The translations under genes were made by a program, and so were the position numbers. From assembly GCA_017608345.1 (NCBI GenBank), contig JAFCGA010000002.1, positions 1-64,000 on the forward strand: DNA of 64,000 nt, given 5' to 3'. This DNA is from Candidatus Pacearchaeota archaeon. GTDB taxonomy: Archaea > Nanobdellota > Nanobdellia > UBA10117 > JAFCGA01. The notes beneath the pieces are model-generated. The model did not search any database, was not told the DNA's origin, and saw nothing but the letters and a program-made list of their open reading frames with translations. Shown here one piece after another: positions 42,419 through 51,180 of this stretch. Numbering within the stretch: the first letter of the stretch is position 1; each line of letters starts with the position of its first letter.

Positions 42419-42726
42419 TGTTTACACTTAGTGCATCTAAAAAATTCTGTCTCGGGCTCGTCAGATGCGCGAGTTTGCAAGGACCAATGGTAGGCTTTGC
42501 TGTTACCGCATTTTTCGCAAGGCTCTTCCAAGCTAATTGTCGCTAGAGTCTGTTCTTCACCTTCTGAAACTCCTTCACCCTTTTGCTCATTAAACATCTT
42601 CTCAGAAACTTTGATTCTGGCATGTTTCGTAGAGATTTTTTCATTACAGCGAGGGCATTTTACTACTTGCTTTCCATTCTCTGTTGCCGGTACAAGTATG
42701 CTCCCGCATTTATCACAAAAATTCAT
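42397..42726 (-). CDS. tfs: Transcription factor S (TFS, archaeal TFIIS/RPB9-like)
   Basis: 109 residues. An N-terminal zinc ribbon (CDKCGSILVP...CPRCNEK) and a C-terminal ribbon CEKCGNSKAYHWSLQTRASDEPETEFFRCTKCKHTWREYS with the acidic DE pair in the loop, needed to stimulate RNA cleavage in stalled RNA polymerase. The extreme 3' end is duplicated by an inserted element, which supplies its present TGA stop; the protein is not changed. Confidence 0.95.
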   Translation of the reverse strand: MNFCDKCGSILVPATENGKQVVKCPRCNEKISTKHARIKVSEKMFNEQKGEGVSEGEEQTLATISLEEPCEKCGNSKAYHWSLQTRASDEPETEFFRCTKCKHTWREYS

Positions 42727-42790
42727 TCTGGCTCTTTCCGAGGAACGATTAATATTTAATACTTTCTAATTCAAACCCGCTAAAACTACT

Positions 42791-42965
42791 TTTTCTTTCT
42801 TGCAACCAAGCGAACTCCGTTCGCGTGGCCAAGAGAAAGCTCGCTTTCTCTCTGGAGAAAGAAAATCTATGCTACCAAGCGGAATGAAATTCCGCGTGGC
42901 CAAGAGAAATCGAAGATTTCTCTCTGGAAAGAAAGAAGCATATTACTCACTGCGCTCGAAAATAA
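42791..42965. repeat. Double palindromic element, two tandem pairs
   Basis: Four CCA...TGG hairpins: 42806-42828 (GCGAACtccGTTCGC), 42829-42855 (AGAGAAAGCtcGCTTTCTCT), 42875-42899 (GCGGAATgaaATTCCGC) and 42900-42927 (AGAGAAATCgaaGATTTCTCT). The pyrimidine-rich left edge (ttttctttctt) and purine-rich right edge (ggaaagaaagaagc) could pair as terminal repeats, and the right end tattactcactgcgctcgaaa resembles the copy in tfs. Stems differ between units yet stay paired. This fills the 276-base gap before the GTPase gene. Confidence 0.75.
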
Positions 42966-43002
42966 GCAATATTCTTAAAAACGCGCAAAGTAAGTATATT
43001 CT

Positions 43003-43899
43003 ATGCCAACGAATGTATCTGTTTATTATCTCAAGGCGGAGATGGGCTATCATGAAGCTAAGACTACGCAGGAAAAGCTCAAGGCTCTTAAGCACATGCT
43101 TTCTTTATCTCCTGGGCACAAAGGTGCTGAGAAGCTTAGAAAAGATATTAAAGAAAAAATAAGAAAATTAAAATATCTGAAGGAGAAGGAAAGAAAGCAA
43201 GTTAAGCGTTCTGGGCATTCGATAACTGTTAAGAAAGAAGGCGCAGCGCAGATTGTTTTTGTGGGGATTCCTAACTCTGGCAAATCGACTCTGCTTTCTA
43301 AATTATCTGGCAAATCTATTAAAATAGCAGAATATCCCTTTACTACAAAACTACCTGCTGTAAAAATGATTCCTTTTGGGGGAATTAAATTGCAAGGCGT
43401 TGAAATTCCAGCGCTTTACGAAAAAATCGAGGAAAATTCCCGCGGTCGCCAGATGCTAGCTATAATCCGAACCGCAGATTTCATAGTAGTTGTTGCAAAA
43501 GAGCGGAAGTATTTGCAGCCAGCAAAAGATATTCTAGCAGAAGTTGGAATTTACCTCGGAGCTAAAACGAAATACAGAGATGGATTTATCGAACATATTC
43601 CTTCCCTCGATGTTGTCGGAAAAGACTTTGATAATAAGAACTTGGTAAAGAAGATTTGGCTAAAGCAAGGAAAGATACGCGTTCAGACAAAAGCTCGCGG
43701 ACAGAAAGCTGCTAAGAAGCCGGTTATTTTGAAAGAAAGGGGAACAGTTGAGCAGCTAGCTAAAATAGTCCATAAAGATTTTATTAAGAAATTTCGGTAC
43801 GCTAAAGTCTGGGGTCCTTCTGCTCACTTTCCGGGCGAGAAAGTTGGCTTTGAGCATAAGTTGAAGGATAGGGACGTTGTTGAGTTGTTTATGAAATAA
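43003..43899 (+). CDS. Obg/DRG-like GTPase with TGS domain
   Basis: 298 residues, shorter than typical DRG proteins (about 365). A basic N-terminal helical region is followed by G1 GIPNSGKST (near residue 87) and a G2/switch region YPFTTKLPAV. The G3 site DxxG is degenerate (LQGVEIPAL), and no clear NKxD motif is visible. The C-terminus, VHKDFIKKFRYAKVWGPSAHFPGEKVGFEHKLKDRDVVELF, is a TGS domain. It is probably ribosome-associated. A TATA-like cttaaaaacg precedes the start by about 25 bases. Confidence 0.85.
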   Translation: MPTNVSVYYLKAEMGYHEAKTTQEKLKALKHMLSLSPGHKGAEKLRKDIKEKIRKLKYLKEKERKQVKRSGHSITVKKEGAAQIVFVGIPNSGKSTLLSKLSGKSIKIAEYPFTTKLPAVKMIPFGGIKLQGVEIPALYEKIEENSRGRQMLAIIRTADFIVVVAKERKYLQPAKDILAEVGIYLGAKTKYRDGFIEHIPSLDVVGKDFDNKNLVKKIWLKQGKIRVQTKARGQKAAKKPVILKERGTVEQLAKIVHKDFIKKFRYAKVWGPSAHFPGEKVGFEHKLKDRDVVELFMK

Positions 43900-44395
43900 G
43901 ATATTTCTTTAATCGACGGATATGAAAATATTTCGCAGCATCATTTACTTCGAGAATCTTATCAAGTGAAAATGCCTTTGAAAAATCTCGCAGTTCATTA
44001 ATCTTATTGCGAGTCTTTCGTTTTTCTTTTATCTTCCCTCTGCGATTGAATCTAGCAATTCGCTGTTCTTTCCAAGCAGCTAGGACTTCTTGTTCTAATT
44101 GTTTCTTTAGATATGCTGATTTGTGAACTCCATATTGATTGAGATGATGTGCTTCGCATAGCGTTACTAAGTTCTTCGAGCTATGAACAAAATCTCGTTC
44201 AAAATATTTTACTTCAGTTGTGCGAGGGATTACGTGATGGACATTAAAATAAAACTCGAGAGATTCGTAACCCGCTACTCGACGAGCGTGTTTATTCCTA
44301 ACGCCGCAAGCTTGACAAGCGTACTTATCTTTTTCTCTTTGAGCATCTCTTATTTCTGCCCAGTTCTTAGGAAGTGGTTCATCTCCATAAGCCAT
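43889..44395 (-). CDS. HNH endonuclease
   Basis: 168 residues. CQACG (about 29-33), FNVHHVIPR, SKNLVTLCEAHH and a lysine-rich C-terminus. This is the ββα-metal HNH fold, with the catalytic His in the HH pair. Its 3' end overlaps the GTPase by 11 bases (convergent). Such free-standing HNH proteins may be restriction-like nucleases or homing relatives; no partner is evident except the unknown gene at 44444. Confidence 0.85.
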   Translation of the reverse strand: MAYGDEPLPKNWAEIRDAQREKDKYACQACGVRNKHARRVAGYESLEFYFNVHHVIPRTTEVKYFERDFVHSSKNLVTLCEAHHLNQYGVHKSAYLKKQLEQEVLAAWKEQRIARFNRRGKIKEKRKTRNKINELRDFSKAFSLDKILEVNDAAKYFHIRRLKKYLIS

Positions 44396-44443
44396 ACGAA
44401 TATTACAAGCGTAAACTAATAAAAAGGATCGATTATCTGAAGT

Positions 44444-44893
44444 TTAGTCTATTATGTGAAAAATAGCAACTAAGGCCTCTGTTTTGTCCGCCTTGACTTC
44501 ATCGATGAACTCATATCCAAATAGAATTAAGTGATTGACATACTTAGGATCATACACAATAACTCCCTTTGATCTTTCAGTAGTTCTTCTTCTACGATGC
44601 CGATTAAACCATGTTTCATCGTAAAGATAAGTAAGATGCTCTGATTTTACATCAAGATTACTATACTTAAAGTCTATATCAGACTTAGGATCTCTGTCAG
44701 TTCCTGTTTTTTTAACAAGTTCAAATTGCCGCTCATCAAAGAAGCGATATAGTAACTGCGAGTTATAAAGATTTGAAACCTTCAATTTTTCTATAACTTG
44801 TTCTTGAAGACTGCCTATGCCTCTATTGGCATCTTCTTCTTTTATTTCAAATATATTCCTGTGATATAAGATTAGTTCAAGCTCAGGTGTCAT
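44444..44893 (-). CDS. Hypothetical protein
   Basis: 149 residues, charged and soluble. Not recognised. Visible segments include GTDRDPKSDIDFKYSNLDVKSEHLTYLY, where D...DVK recalls the PD-(D/E)xK nuclease core, followed by an arginine-rich RHRRRRTTERSK and YVNHLILFGYEF. A nuclease-like fold is possible but only suggested by this pattern. It is 48 bases upstream of the HNH gene on the same strand. Confidence 0.5.
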   Translation of the reverse strand: MTPELELILYHRNIFEIKEEDANRGIGSLQEQVIEKLKVSNLYNSQLLYRFFDERQFELVKKTGTDRDPKSDIDFKYSNLDVKSEHLTYLYDETWFNRHRRRRTTERSKGVIVYDPKYVNHLILFGYEFIDEVKADKTEALVAIFHIID

Positions 44894-44954
44894 GTATTAC
44901 TCTTTAAAAGTTGTTTTAAAAACGTTTTGATTATAATAAGCTCTCAGTATAGTG

Positions 44955-45515
44955 TTATTTCTTCTCGAGCCCAACTAAATAAACCTCTTTGCTCTCCTTC
45001 CTAGAACTCTCCGGCTTAAATTTCTTAACCTCAGCAAACACTTTTTTCATCTTTCTAACTAATTCATTAGTCTCAGCACCTTCGAAGACCTTAACAACAA
45101 AAGCCCCATTTTTTCTTAAGAATTTCTGAGCAATTTCAAGGGCAATCTCAGCTAGAATTTCAGATTTTCCTTGGTCTAACTTACGAATCCCTGATGTTGA
45201 TGGTGCCATATCTGAGAGAACTACATTAAACTTGCCTCTTAACTTCTCAAGACATGTATCTTTAGTCAGATCACAAACAATTGATTTAACATTTTTAATT
45301 TCAGAAATTGATTTTAGATCTACTGCTATCCCTTTTGCTCCTAATTTCGAGCAGACTTGCGACCAAGAACCCGGCGCTGCTCCGAGATCTAGAACTTTGT
45401 ATCCTCTTTTAATTATTCTGTATTTCTTGTTTATTTCTAAAAGTTTGTAAGCTGCTCTAGATCGATAGCCTTCTGTTTTGGCTTTCTGGAAGTAGGAATC
45501 TTTTCGATTATACAT
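44955..45515 (-). CDS. rlmE: rRNA 2'-O-methyltransferase RlmE (FtsJ/RrmJ family)
   Basis: 186 residues. YKLLEINKKYRIIKRGYKVLDLGAAPGSWSQVCSKLG has the family's lysine and SAM-binding motif; NVVLSDMAPSTSGIRKLDQ carries the catalytic Asp, and GAFVVKVFEG the second Lys. It probably methylates the A-loop of 23S rRNA. It overlaps the HD gene by eight bases. Confidence 0.93.
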   Translation of the reverse strand: MYNRKDSYFQKAKTEGYRSRAAYKLLEINKKYRIIKRGYKVLDLGAAPGSWSQVCSKLGAKGIAVDLKSISEIKNVKSIVCDLTKDTCLEKLRGKFNVVLSDMAPSTSGIRKLDQGKSEILAEIALEIAQKFLRKNGAFVVKVFEGAETNELVRKMKKVFAEVKKFKPESSRKESKEVYLVGLEKK

Positions 45516-46065
45516 CTTTTAATCCTTCAACAAATTTCCTGCAGAGTTCGTAATCTTTCTTAATCATCTTTCGAGACGTATCAAATTGCAGCTCCGAGAA
45601 AAAGTTTAGTAGCTTGTTAAGCGTTTTGATTATGAATTCATAAGATGTATTTTCTTTATACCTGTGTGCAATCGCTCGGGCAATACCTGCTGGCGTAAGT
45701 AGCCACATCTTATCCGCATCGTGTAATATCTTTCCTTCGAGTGAGGGCCTCTTAATTGTTTTAATAATTGAATGTGTATGACACATTATTGCTAGCTTAA
45801 CTTGCTCAATCTTCTTTGAAGGGTAGCCTTCTTTCTTCAGAAACTTTTCAGCAAGCTTTGCAGAATCTTCTGTATGGAATTTCTTACCCCGAGAAAAATC
45901 AATATCATGCAAGCGAGCAGCAATTTCCAAAATCTCCAGATCTGCTTCGAGAAGTTTTCCTAATTTCAGAGCGTGTTTTGTAACAAACTCATTATGAATC
46001 CAATTATATTCATCGTTATCATATTTGCTTTTTACGAATTTGTTAACCTTGGAAATGATTGTCAT
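45508..46065 (-). CDS. HD-domain phosphohydrolase
   Basis: 185 residues. The HD motif is ARLHDIDFSRG near residue 52, with an early His in WIHNEFVTKHALKLGKLL and a later CHTHS and HDADKMW. Typical of the COG1418-like small HD proteins that hydrolyse nucleotides or phosphodiesters. It is co-transcribed with the RlmE gene. Confidence 0.86.
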   Translation of the reverse strand: MTIISKVNKFVKSKYDNDEYNWIHNEFVTKHALKLGKLLEADLEILEIAARLHDIDFSRGKKFHTEDSAKLAEKFLKKEGYPSKKIEQVKLAIMCHTHSIIKTIKRPSLEGKILHDADKMWLLTPAGIARAIAHRYKENTSYEFIIKTLNKLLNFFSELQFDTSRKMIKKDYELCRKFVEGLKDV

Positions 46066-46112
46066 AGTAAAATATATTAGTTCAGATGTTAAAAGCTTAA
46101 TTATTCGGTGAT

Positions 46113-46493
46113 ATTATCGGAGGCAAACCAAAAGGATCAAACGCTGAACGGCAGCTAGTCAGTTTTTTCTGGGACACCGGAGAATGGTCTGCGCTAAGAA
46201 TTGCTGGCTCAGGTAGAATGAATTATCCTAGTCCAGATGTGCTAGCTAGCAACGGCGATAAGATATTAGCTATTGAATGCAAAGCTACAAAAAAAGAGCA
46301 CCAGTATTTTGATAAAGAACAGATAAACCAGCTAGTTCAATTCTCTGAAATGTTCGGCGCCGCACCGCTAATTGCTATTAAGTTTTCCTCAAAATGGAAT
46401 TTTTACGGATTGGCAGATTTAAAGCAAACTCCGTCTGGGCGGTTTGTGATAAAGAAGAACGCTGAAGGGAAGCCTTTTTCACAAATATTATAA
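46113..46493 (+). CDS. hjc: Holliday junction resolvase Hjc, apparent ATT start
   Basis: The ORF track begins at an internal Met (46218). The same frame extends upstream through GGKPKGSNAERQLVSFFWDTGEWSALRIAGSGRMNYPSPDVLA, which is the conserved Hjc N-terminus with the catalytic Glu of the AERQL block; DVLA and AIECKAT complete the active site. No ATG, GTG or TTG occurs between the upstream TAA and this block; only ATT (46113) and ATC (46116) could serve. From ATT the protein has 126 residues, the normal size. It resolves four-way DNA junctions. Confidence 0.88.
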   Translation: MIGGKPKGSNAERQLVSFFWDTGEWSALRIAGSGRMNYPSPDVLASNGDKILAIECKATKKEHQYFDKEQINQLVQFSEMFGAAPLIAIKFSSKWNFYGLADLKQTPSGRFVIKKNAEGKPFSQIL

Positions 46494-46515
46494 GCTCTCC
46501 TACTAACTGCAAAAC

Positions 46516-47235
46516 ATGTTTATTCAACTCCCGTCGATAAGTAATATCCTTATTTTTACACCAATCTTTTTTGCAGGAATTCTAGCTCTCGGAGCTTTTT
46601 CTGGCTGGTTAAAACTAAAGAAACGGATTAACACCGGGCATACAAGAAAACTATTTCATGTCGGAGTTTTCACTGCGGCTGCAATAGTCGGATTATTCTT
46701 TGGCTTTAAAGCAACACTGATCTTCGGAGGAGCAGCTGGAATTTATACGCTTTTAGCAATTCTTCTGGGAGACGGAAATCTTCTTTATGAGGGAATTGCT
46801 AGAGAAAAAGACAAGCCACATAGGACGCTTTACATAATAATTCCTTTTTTTGCAACAGCTATCGGAGGATTAGCTAGCAATTATTTCTTCAGCGCCTTTG
46901 CAGTTGCGGGATATTTGGTTGCTGGCTGGGGAGATGCAGCTGGCGAGATATTTGGAACTTGGTTTGGGAAGCACAAGTACTGCGTGCCAAGCATACTTAA
47001 GAAAGTGAAATGTCAGCGATCCATCGAAGGCAGCTTAGCGGTTTTCGTAATGACTTTTTTAATAATCGCAGTTTATATTTACAAAATAATGTCAATTAAA
47101 ACTTATTATATTTTTATTGTTGCGCTTGTCGCGGCAGCAGCAACAGCGATTATAGAAGCGATTTCACCTCACGGAGTAGATAATTTTACAACTCAGATCG
47201 CAGCAACAGCTGTTTGTTATTTTATGTTAATCTAG
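46516..47235 (+). CDS. Dolichol kinase/CTP-transferase-like membrane protein
   Basis: 239 residues with about six membrane segments. INTGHTRKLFHVGVF near the start and GWGDAAGEIFGTWFGKHKYCVPSILKKVKCQRSIEGSLAVFVMTF match the SEC59/VTE5-like phosphatidate cytidylyltransferase fold, which uses CTP to phosphorylate isoprenoid alcohols. It may feed dolichyl phosphate to glycan assembly. Its 3' end overlaps the convergent Lrp gene by nine bases. Confidence 0.85.
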   Translation: MFIQLPSISNILIFTPIFFAGILALGAFSGWLKLKKRINTGHTRKLFHVGVFTAAAIVGLFFGFKATLIFGGAAGIYTLLAILLGDGNLLYEGIAREKDKPHRTLYIIIPFFATAIGGLASNYFFSAFAVAGYLVAGWGDAAGEIFGTWFGKHKYCVPSILKKVKCQRSIEGSLAVFVMTFLIIAVYIYKIMSIKTYYIFIVALVAAAATAIIEAISPHGVDNFTTQIAATAVCYFMLI

Positions 47236-47694
47236 ATCAATCTGAGTAGTTTCTTTGCGAGTTTTAAGTGCTATGAACACGTCGATATCTGCGACCCCGT
47301 CAATCAAAGAAATCTTATGAGTTAGCTTATGTATATCTGCGATTGTTGGTGCCTTGATCTTTACAATGAGATCATAAGTTCCTTGTAGGACATGACACTC
47401 CTGCACATGATCCATTCGCGAGACTTGAATAGATATTCCTTCAGAACCCAGAGAGGTATTTGAGACTTTCTTAGCATCGATTAGAACAAAGGCGGTTATG
47501 TAGCTACCCAGATATTCATCATTTAGCACTGCTCTAAATGCTTTTATTATGCCTTCTTTCTTGTATTTCTTAAGGCGATTGTGGATAGTAGACATAGGCA
47601 CTCGAGTATGGTCAGAAAGAGTTCTGATTTTCTGAGAGCAATCTTTTTGTAGCTCTGCTAGCAATTTCTTATCCAGTTTATCGATTTTTTTCAT
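47227..47694 (-). CDS. Lrp/AsnC-family transcriptional regulator
   Basis: 155 residues. The N-terminal HTH (LDKKLLAELQKDCSQKIRTLSDHTRVPMSTIHNRLKKYKKEGIIKAFRAVLN) is followed by a RAM ligand-binding domain (VQECHVLQGTYDLIVKIKAPTIADIHKLTHKI). It should form dimers or octamers responding to an amino acid. Target genes are not evident; it is divergent from the HEAT-repeat gene at 47832, which may be one. Confidence 0.92.
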   Translation of the reverse strand: MKKIDKLDKKLLAELQKDCSQKIRTLSDHTRVPMSTIHNRLKKYKKEGIIKAFRAVLNDEYLGSYITAFVLIDAKKVSNTSLGSEGISIQVSRMDHVQECHVLQGTYDLIVKIKAPTIADIHKLTHKISLIDGVADIDVFIALKTRKETTQIDLD

Positions 47695-47831
47695 AGTATT
47701 AAAAAGAATGGATATATTCTTAAAGTTTCCGGAAATTTTCCAATATATCGTCGGTCTTTGGTTATTTTTATCAAAATTTTATGAATTACCTTATAAGATT
47801 TGCTTTTTTACAAACTATTAGGTGATAAATA

Positions 47832-50444
47832 ATGAAATGGTTTTCCTCAGATCAGCAGTCGTCTTCAGAACAGCGAAGAAAGAATCTCCTAAAGCGAGCA
47901 CTTAGACTTACGAAAAAAGAAGATATAGATAGATTAGGTAAGCCGTTGCTAGAGGCTTACTCTAATTGGAGGTATAGAGATCCGAGAATTTTTAGGTTAA
48001 TAATTGAGAACCCGAATGCAAGGCATCTTGAGGAAGCAGCGATTAATATGGTTCAAGATAGCGGCTCTGAGACAGGGTATTATGCAGTAAAAGAATATAT
48101 TTCTCCACGTAATGAATACTATAAATATGCCGTTCGTCTGTTAATGCGAATAGCTCAGAATCAGCAGAATAAATCGAATATATACTATGATGCTAGCGGA
48201 TTAATAATCGAGAATAAATTAACGGATGAAGATTCTCAAAAGTTAATCGCTCGCATGATGCATAAGCCTTCTAAAGATATCGCGATAAAATTAAAACGAA
48301 TATGGAAAAAACGGCCAGAGTTAAGAGAAACCTTAGATTCTAAAGTAAGAAAAGAGTTGGGAATTATAGCACGGTTCGGTACATGCACCGCTGGTGATAT
48401 TGAACTTATCAAGTTTTATTTAGAAAATAATATTTTCTCTGAAGATGTTGTTCTTCCAAAACTAATGTATTTGGCGCGGAAAACTGAAGAGGAGACTTTA
48501 AAATTCAAAGTACTTGAGTTTTTTAATATGGCGGATTCAAAGAGGCATACTTGTGAATACGCTGATGAATTAATCGGCTTAGCAGTTAAAGGATTAGATG
48601 ATCACTTTGAGACTAGCTCAAAGTTTCTTAAAAAAGCACTTAGAGATACTCCTTATGCTACACTAGACAAGCTTAGCGATTTGAGTTACTCTAATACTAA
48701 TTCTAAGGCGCATTTTCTGCATGAGACTGCGGAGGAGTTTAGTTTACCTGAGCTGAAGAATATAGCATATAATTATCTCTCTAAACGAGCGGAGAGTGCA
48801 GCTGCAGAACTATTTACAGATTCGCGAAGAGCTAAGATTAAGGAACTTATAGCAATTAATAATCTCAGTCAAGAATATTTATCTGTAGATATCTTAAAAC
48901 AAGTATTTGGTGTTTTAATTGAGGATACAGATGCAGCAATGAGAGCAGATGCAGCGGAATTATTAGGTACTGTAGGCGGACAGTATCCTGAAAAAGTGCT
49001 TGGTATAGATCATTTAGTATATTATTTAATTGAGAATCTTGATGATCGTTCGTACGATGTCTGTGCTAAGGCAGCAGAGGCAATAGGAAAAATTGGAGCA
49101 GCAAATCCTTCAGCAGTAGCTGAAGCTATCCCGAGATTGGCTGCTGTCAGAGAGCGAGATTCTGGTTTCAATAAGTGTGCCCTACTTGCTTTAGAGAGGA
49201 TAGCAAGCTCAAATGCAGCGCTAGTAGCTCCACATCTCGATGATATTATTGAGACCTTAGATAAGCAATATACTTCTATTGAGAAGGAGTATTATGAGGT
49301 TGACTCGCGTAAAAGAAGGTTCAGGTCAATGCTAAGCAGTGCGTGCAAAATCACTAAGTCCATAACTGAAGGTGGGCTAGAAGAACATGTTCTAAACATT
49401 TCGCAGGTTTTTCCAACTCTTGAGAAATATCACGAGGAGATGAAGCAAAATGAATTGAATCCAGTTTTAACAGAAACGCGGTTACGCTTAACAGAAAGAT
49501 TACCACCTTCACCTTCAACAAAAGTAACGGCCGTTAAAGTTTCAGATAAAGCGGTGTGTACAGAAGAGATTAGTGATGAACTTCCTGAACCAGAAGAGTT
49601 GTTAAAAGAAGTACCGCTTTGCTCTGGCGCTATAGCTGTTAAGACTGGCGTCGGTTATCGCGGCGGAACAGTAAATTATAAGGTTAAGATAGAGAATAAT
49701 ACACCTCATCCAATTAATGATCTAAGAATTCTTCCACTGATGGGAGATGAACAGTTATTCTCAATAAATAAGGGCGTGGGAAGGATTAGCTTGTTAAAAC
49801 CCGGAGAGTCCAAGACCTCTGAGTTTATACTTCGCCCAACTGGTGAATGTGGGAATATTGAAATTCTTGCACAAGTAACCTATTACGATGCACAGCAAGG
49901 AGAATACCTTGTAATTAGCAGCGATGCAAAGAAGACAGCCATAACTTGCCCATTAATTAAGTCAAAGCCGATAAGTGCAGAAGTATGGGACGAATATGTC
50001 AATTCATTGTTACTATATTCTGAAGATACAAGTGCAATAGCTGTCCCTTGTGATACTTTATCTAGCAAGATATCTGAAGCAGTGCGGTCTTCGCTAAATC
50101 TAAGCCTCATTTTTAGTGATACGAATTTGCTTGGACAATACGAGCGAAAACTGACTCAGAAGTTCTACGGAGAAGGTATTAAGGGGCTTCGGTATGCAGT
50201 GCAAGTTGATGTTATCGGTACTGGCGAGAACTCCCGTGTCGCGGTTAAAGCTTTTGCAGAGAACGAACAAGCTCTGGCTGGCTTTTACCATAAATTGCTT
50301 GATGAAATAGATAAGGAAGTTGAAGGTCTTAAAGATAGAATTAATGTGAATATATATAATATTCAAGATTCAGTGATTATGAGAAGTAATCTCGGTTCAG
50401 GAAGCCCGATAAAATTAGAAGGCTCGATTGTGATTGGTTCATAA
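47832..50444 (+). CDS. Large HEAT-repeat protein with a beta-rich ear-like domain
   Basis: 870 residues, soluble. The first 520 or so are alpha-helical and repetitive; clear HEAT units lie near 365-470 (DAAMRADAAELLGTVGG, DRSYDVCAKAAEAIGKIGAANPSAVAEAIPRLAAV). Residues about 605-700 look like an Ig-type beta sandwich (TVNYKVKIENNTPHPINDLRILPLMGDEQLF...LKPGESKTSEFILRPT), followed by a final alpha/beta domain. The layout resembles a scaffold with an appendage. A GGTGAT Shine-Dalgarno is placed eight bases before the ATG. No function is assigned. Confidence 0.7.
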   Translation: MKWFSSDQQSSSEQRRKNLLKRALRLTKKEDIDRLGKPLLEAYSNWRYRDPRIFRLIIENPNARHLEEAAINMVQDSGSETGYYAVKEYISPRNEYYKYAVRLLMRIAQNQQNKSNIYYDASGLIIENKLTDEDSQKLIARMMHKPSKDIAIKLKRIWKKRPELRETLDSKVRKELGIIARFGTCTAGDIELIKFYLENNIFSEDVVLPKLMYLARKTEEETLKFKVLEFFNMADSKRHTCEYADELIGLAVKGLDDHFETSSKFLKKALRDTPYATLDKLSDLSYSNTNSKAHFLHETAEEFSLPELKNIAYNYLSKRAESAAAELFTDSRRAKIKELIAINNLSQEYLSVDILKQVFGVLIEDTDAAMRADAAELLGTVGGQYPEKVLGIDHLVYYLIENLDDRSYDVCAKAAEAIGKIGAANPSAVAEAIPRLAAVRERDSGFNKCALLALERIASSNAALVAPHLDDIIETLDKQYTSIEKEYYEVDSRKRRFRSMLSSACKITKSITEGGLEEHVLNISQVFPTLEKYHEEMKQNELNPVLTETRLRLTERLPPSPSTKVTAVKVSDKAVCTEEISDELPEPEELLKEVPLCSGAIAVKTGVGYRGGTVNYKVKIENNTPHPINDLRILPLMGDEQLFSINKGVGRISLLKPGESKTSEFILRPTGECGNIEILAQVTYYDAQQGEYLVISSDAKKTAITCPLIKSKPISAEVWDEYVNSLLLYSEDTSAIAVPCDTLSSKISEAVRSSLNLSLIFSDTNLLGQYERKLTQKFYGEGIKGLRYAVQVDVIGTGENSRVAVKAFAENEQALAGFYHKLLDEIDKEVEGLKDRINVNIYNIQDSVIMRSNLGSGSPIKLEGSIVIGS

Positions 50445-50475
50445 GTATTTTAAGCTTCCATACTTATATTTATTT

Positions 50476-51156
50476 ATGAAACTAGCAGCACTTATCAGCG
50501 GAGGAAAAGACTCACTCTACGCAGCATACTTAGCTTCAAAAGAGCATGAACTCTCTTGCTTTATAGCAATCAAATCAAAAAATCCAGAATCTTACATGTT
50601 TCATGTTCCGAATATAGATTTAGTTAAGCTGCAAGCTAAATCCGCTAGAATTCCCTTAATTTTCAAAACAACAAAAGGCGAGAAGGAAAAGGAGCTTAAG
50701 GATCTTAAAATAGCAATTAAAGAAGCTAAAAAGAAATACAAAATTAAAGGGATTGTTTCAGGAGCCTTATTTTCAAAATATCAGCGATCTAGAATTGATA
50801 AGTTAGCTGAAGAATTAAAACTCGAATCACTTTCTCCACTTTGGAAAAAAGTCCCGCAAGAACAATGGAAAGAAATGTTCAAAGAAAAATTCAAAGTAAT
50901 AATTTCAGCAGTCGCGGCAGGCGGTTTAGGTCCGGAATGGTTAGGGAAAGAAATAAACAGAAAGACCTTCAATCAGTTGTTGAATTTACATAATACTTGC
51001 TATGTCTGTACGGGTGGCGAAGGTGGAGAATTCGAAACTTTGGTCTTAGATTGTCCGCTATTCAATGAAAAATTAAAGATAATTTCCTCGAAAAAGCACT
51101 GGGATGGACAAGCTGGTTACTTAGCAGCAAAAGCAAAGCTAATTCCGAAGTCTTAA
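50476..51156 (+). CDS. dph6: Diphthine--ammonia ligase-like ATPase (Dph6)
   Basis: 226 residues from MKLAALISGGKDSLYAAYL, the PP-loop (SGGKDS, residues 8-13). The end CTGGEGGEFETLVLDCPLF is diagnostic for the Dph6/ATP_bind_4 family, which amidates diphthine on elongation factor 2. The ORF track start (50434) overlaps the HEAT gene; a TATA-like gtattttaagc about 29 bases before 50476 supports the later ATG. Confidence 0.9.
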   Translation: MKLAALISGGKDSLYAAYLASKEHELSCFIAIKSKNPESYMFHVPNIDLVKLQAKSARIPLIFKTTKGEKEKELKDLKIAIKEAKKKYKIKGIVSGALFSKYQRSRIDKLAEELKLESLSPLWKKVPQEQWKEMFKEKFKVIISAVAAGGLGPEWLGKEINRKTFNQLLNLHNTCYVCTGGEGGEFETLVLDCPLFNEKLKIISSKKHWDGQAGYLAAKAKLIPKS

Positions 51157-51180
51157 AAGTTTTTAGCCCTTGAACGTAGC

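Noticed and set aside
42806-42960. Possible CRISPR array
   Set aside because: Units are palindromes with variable stems and no spacers of regular length; only two pairs are adjacent.
42800-43162. 120-codon plus-strand ORF
   Set aside because: It is made from the palindromic element and the start of the GTPase gene in the wrong frame.
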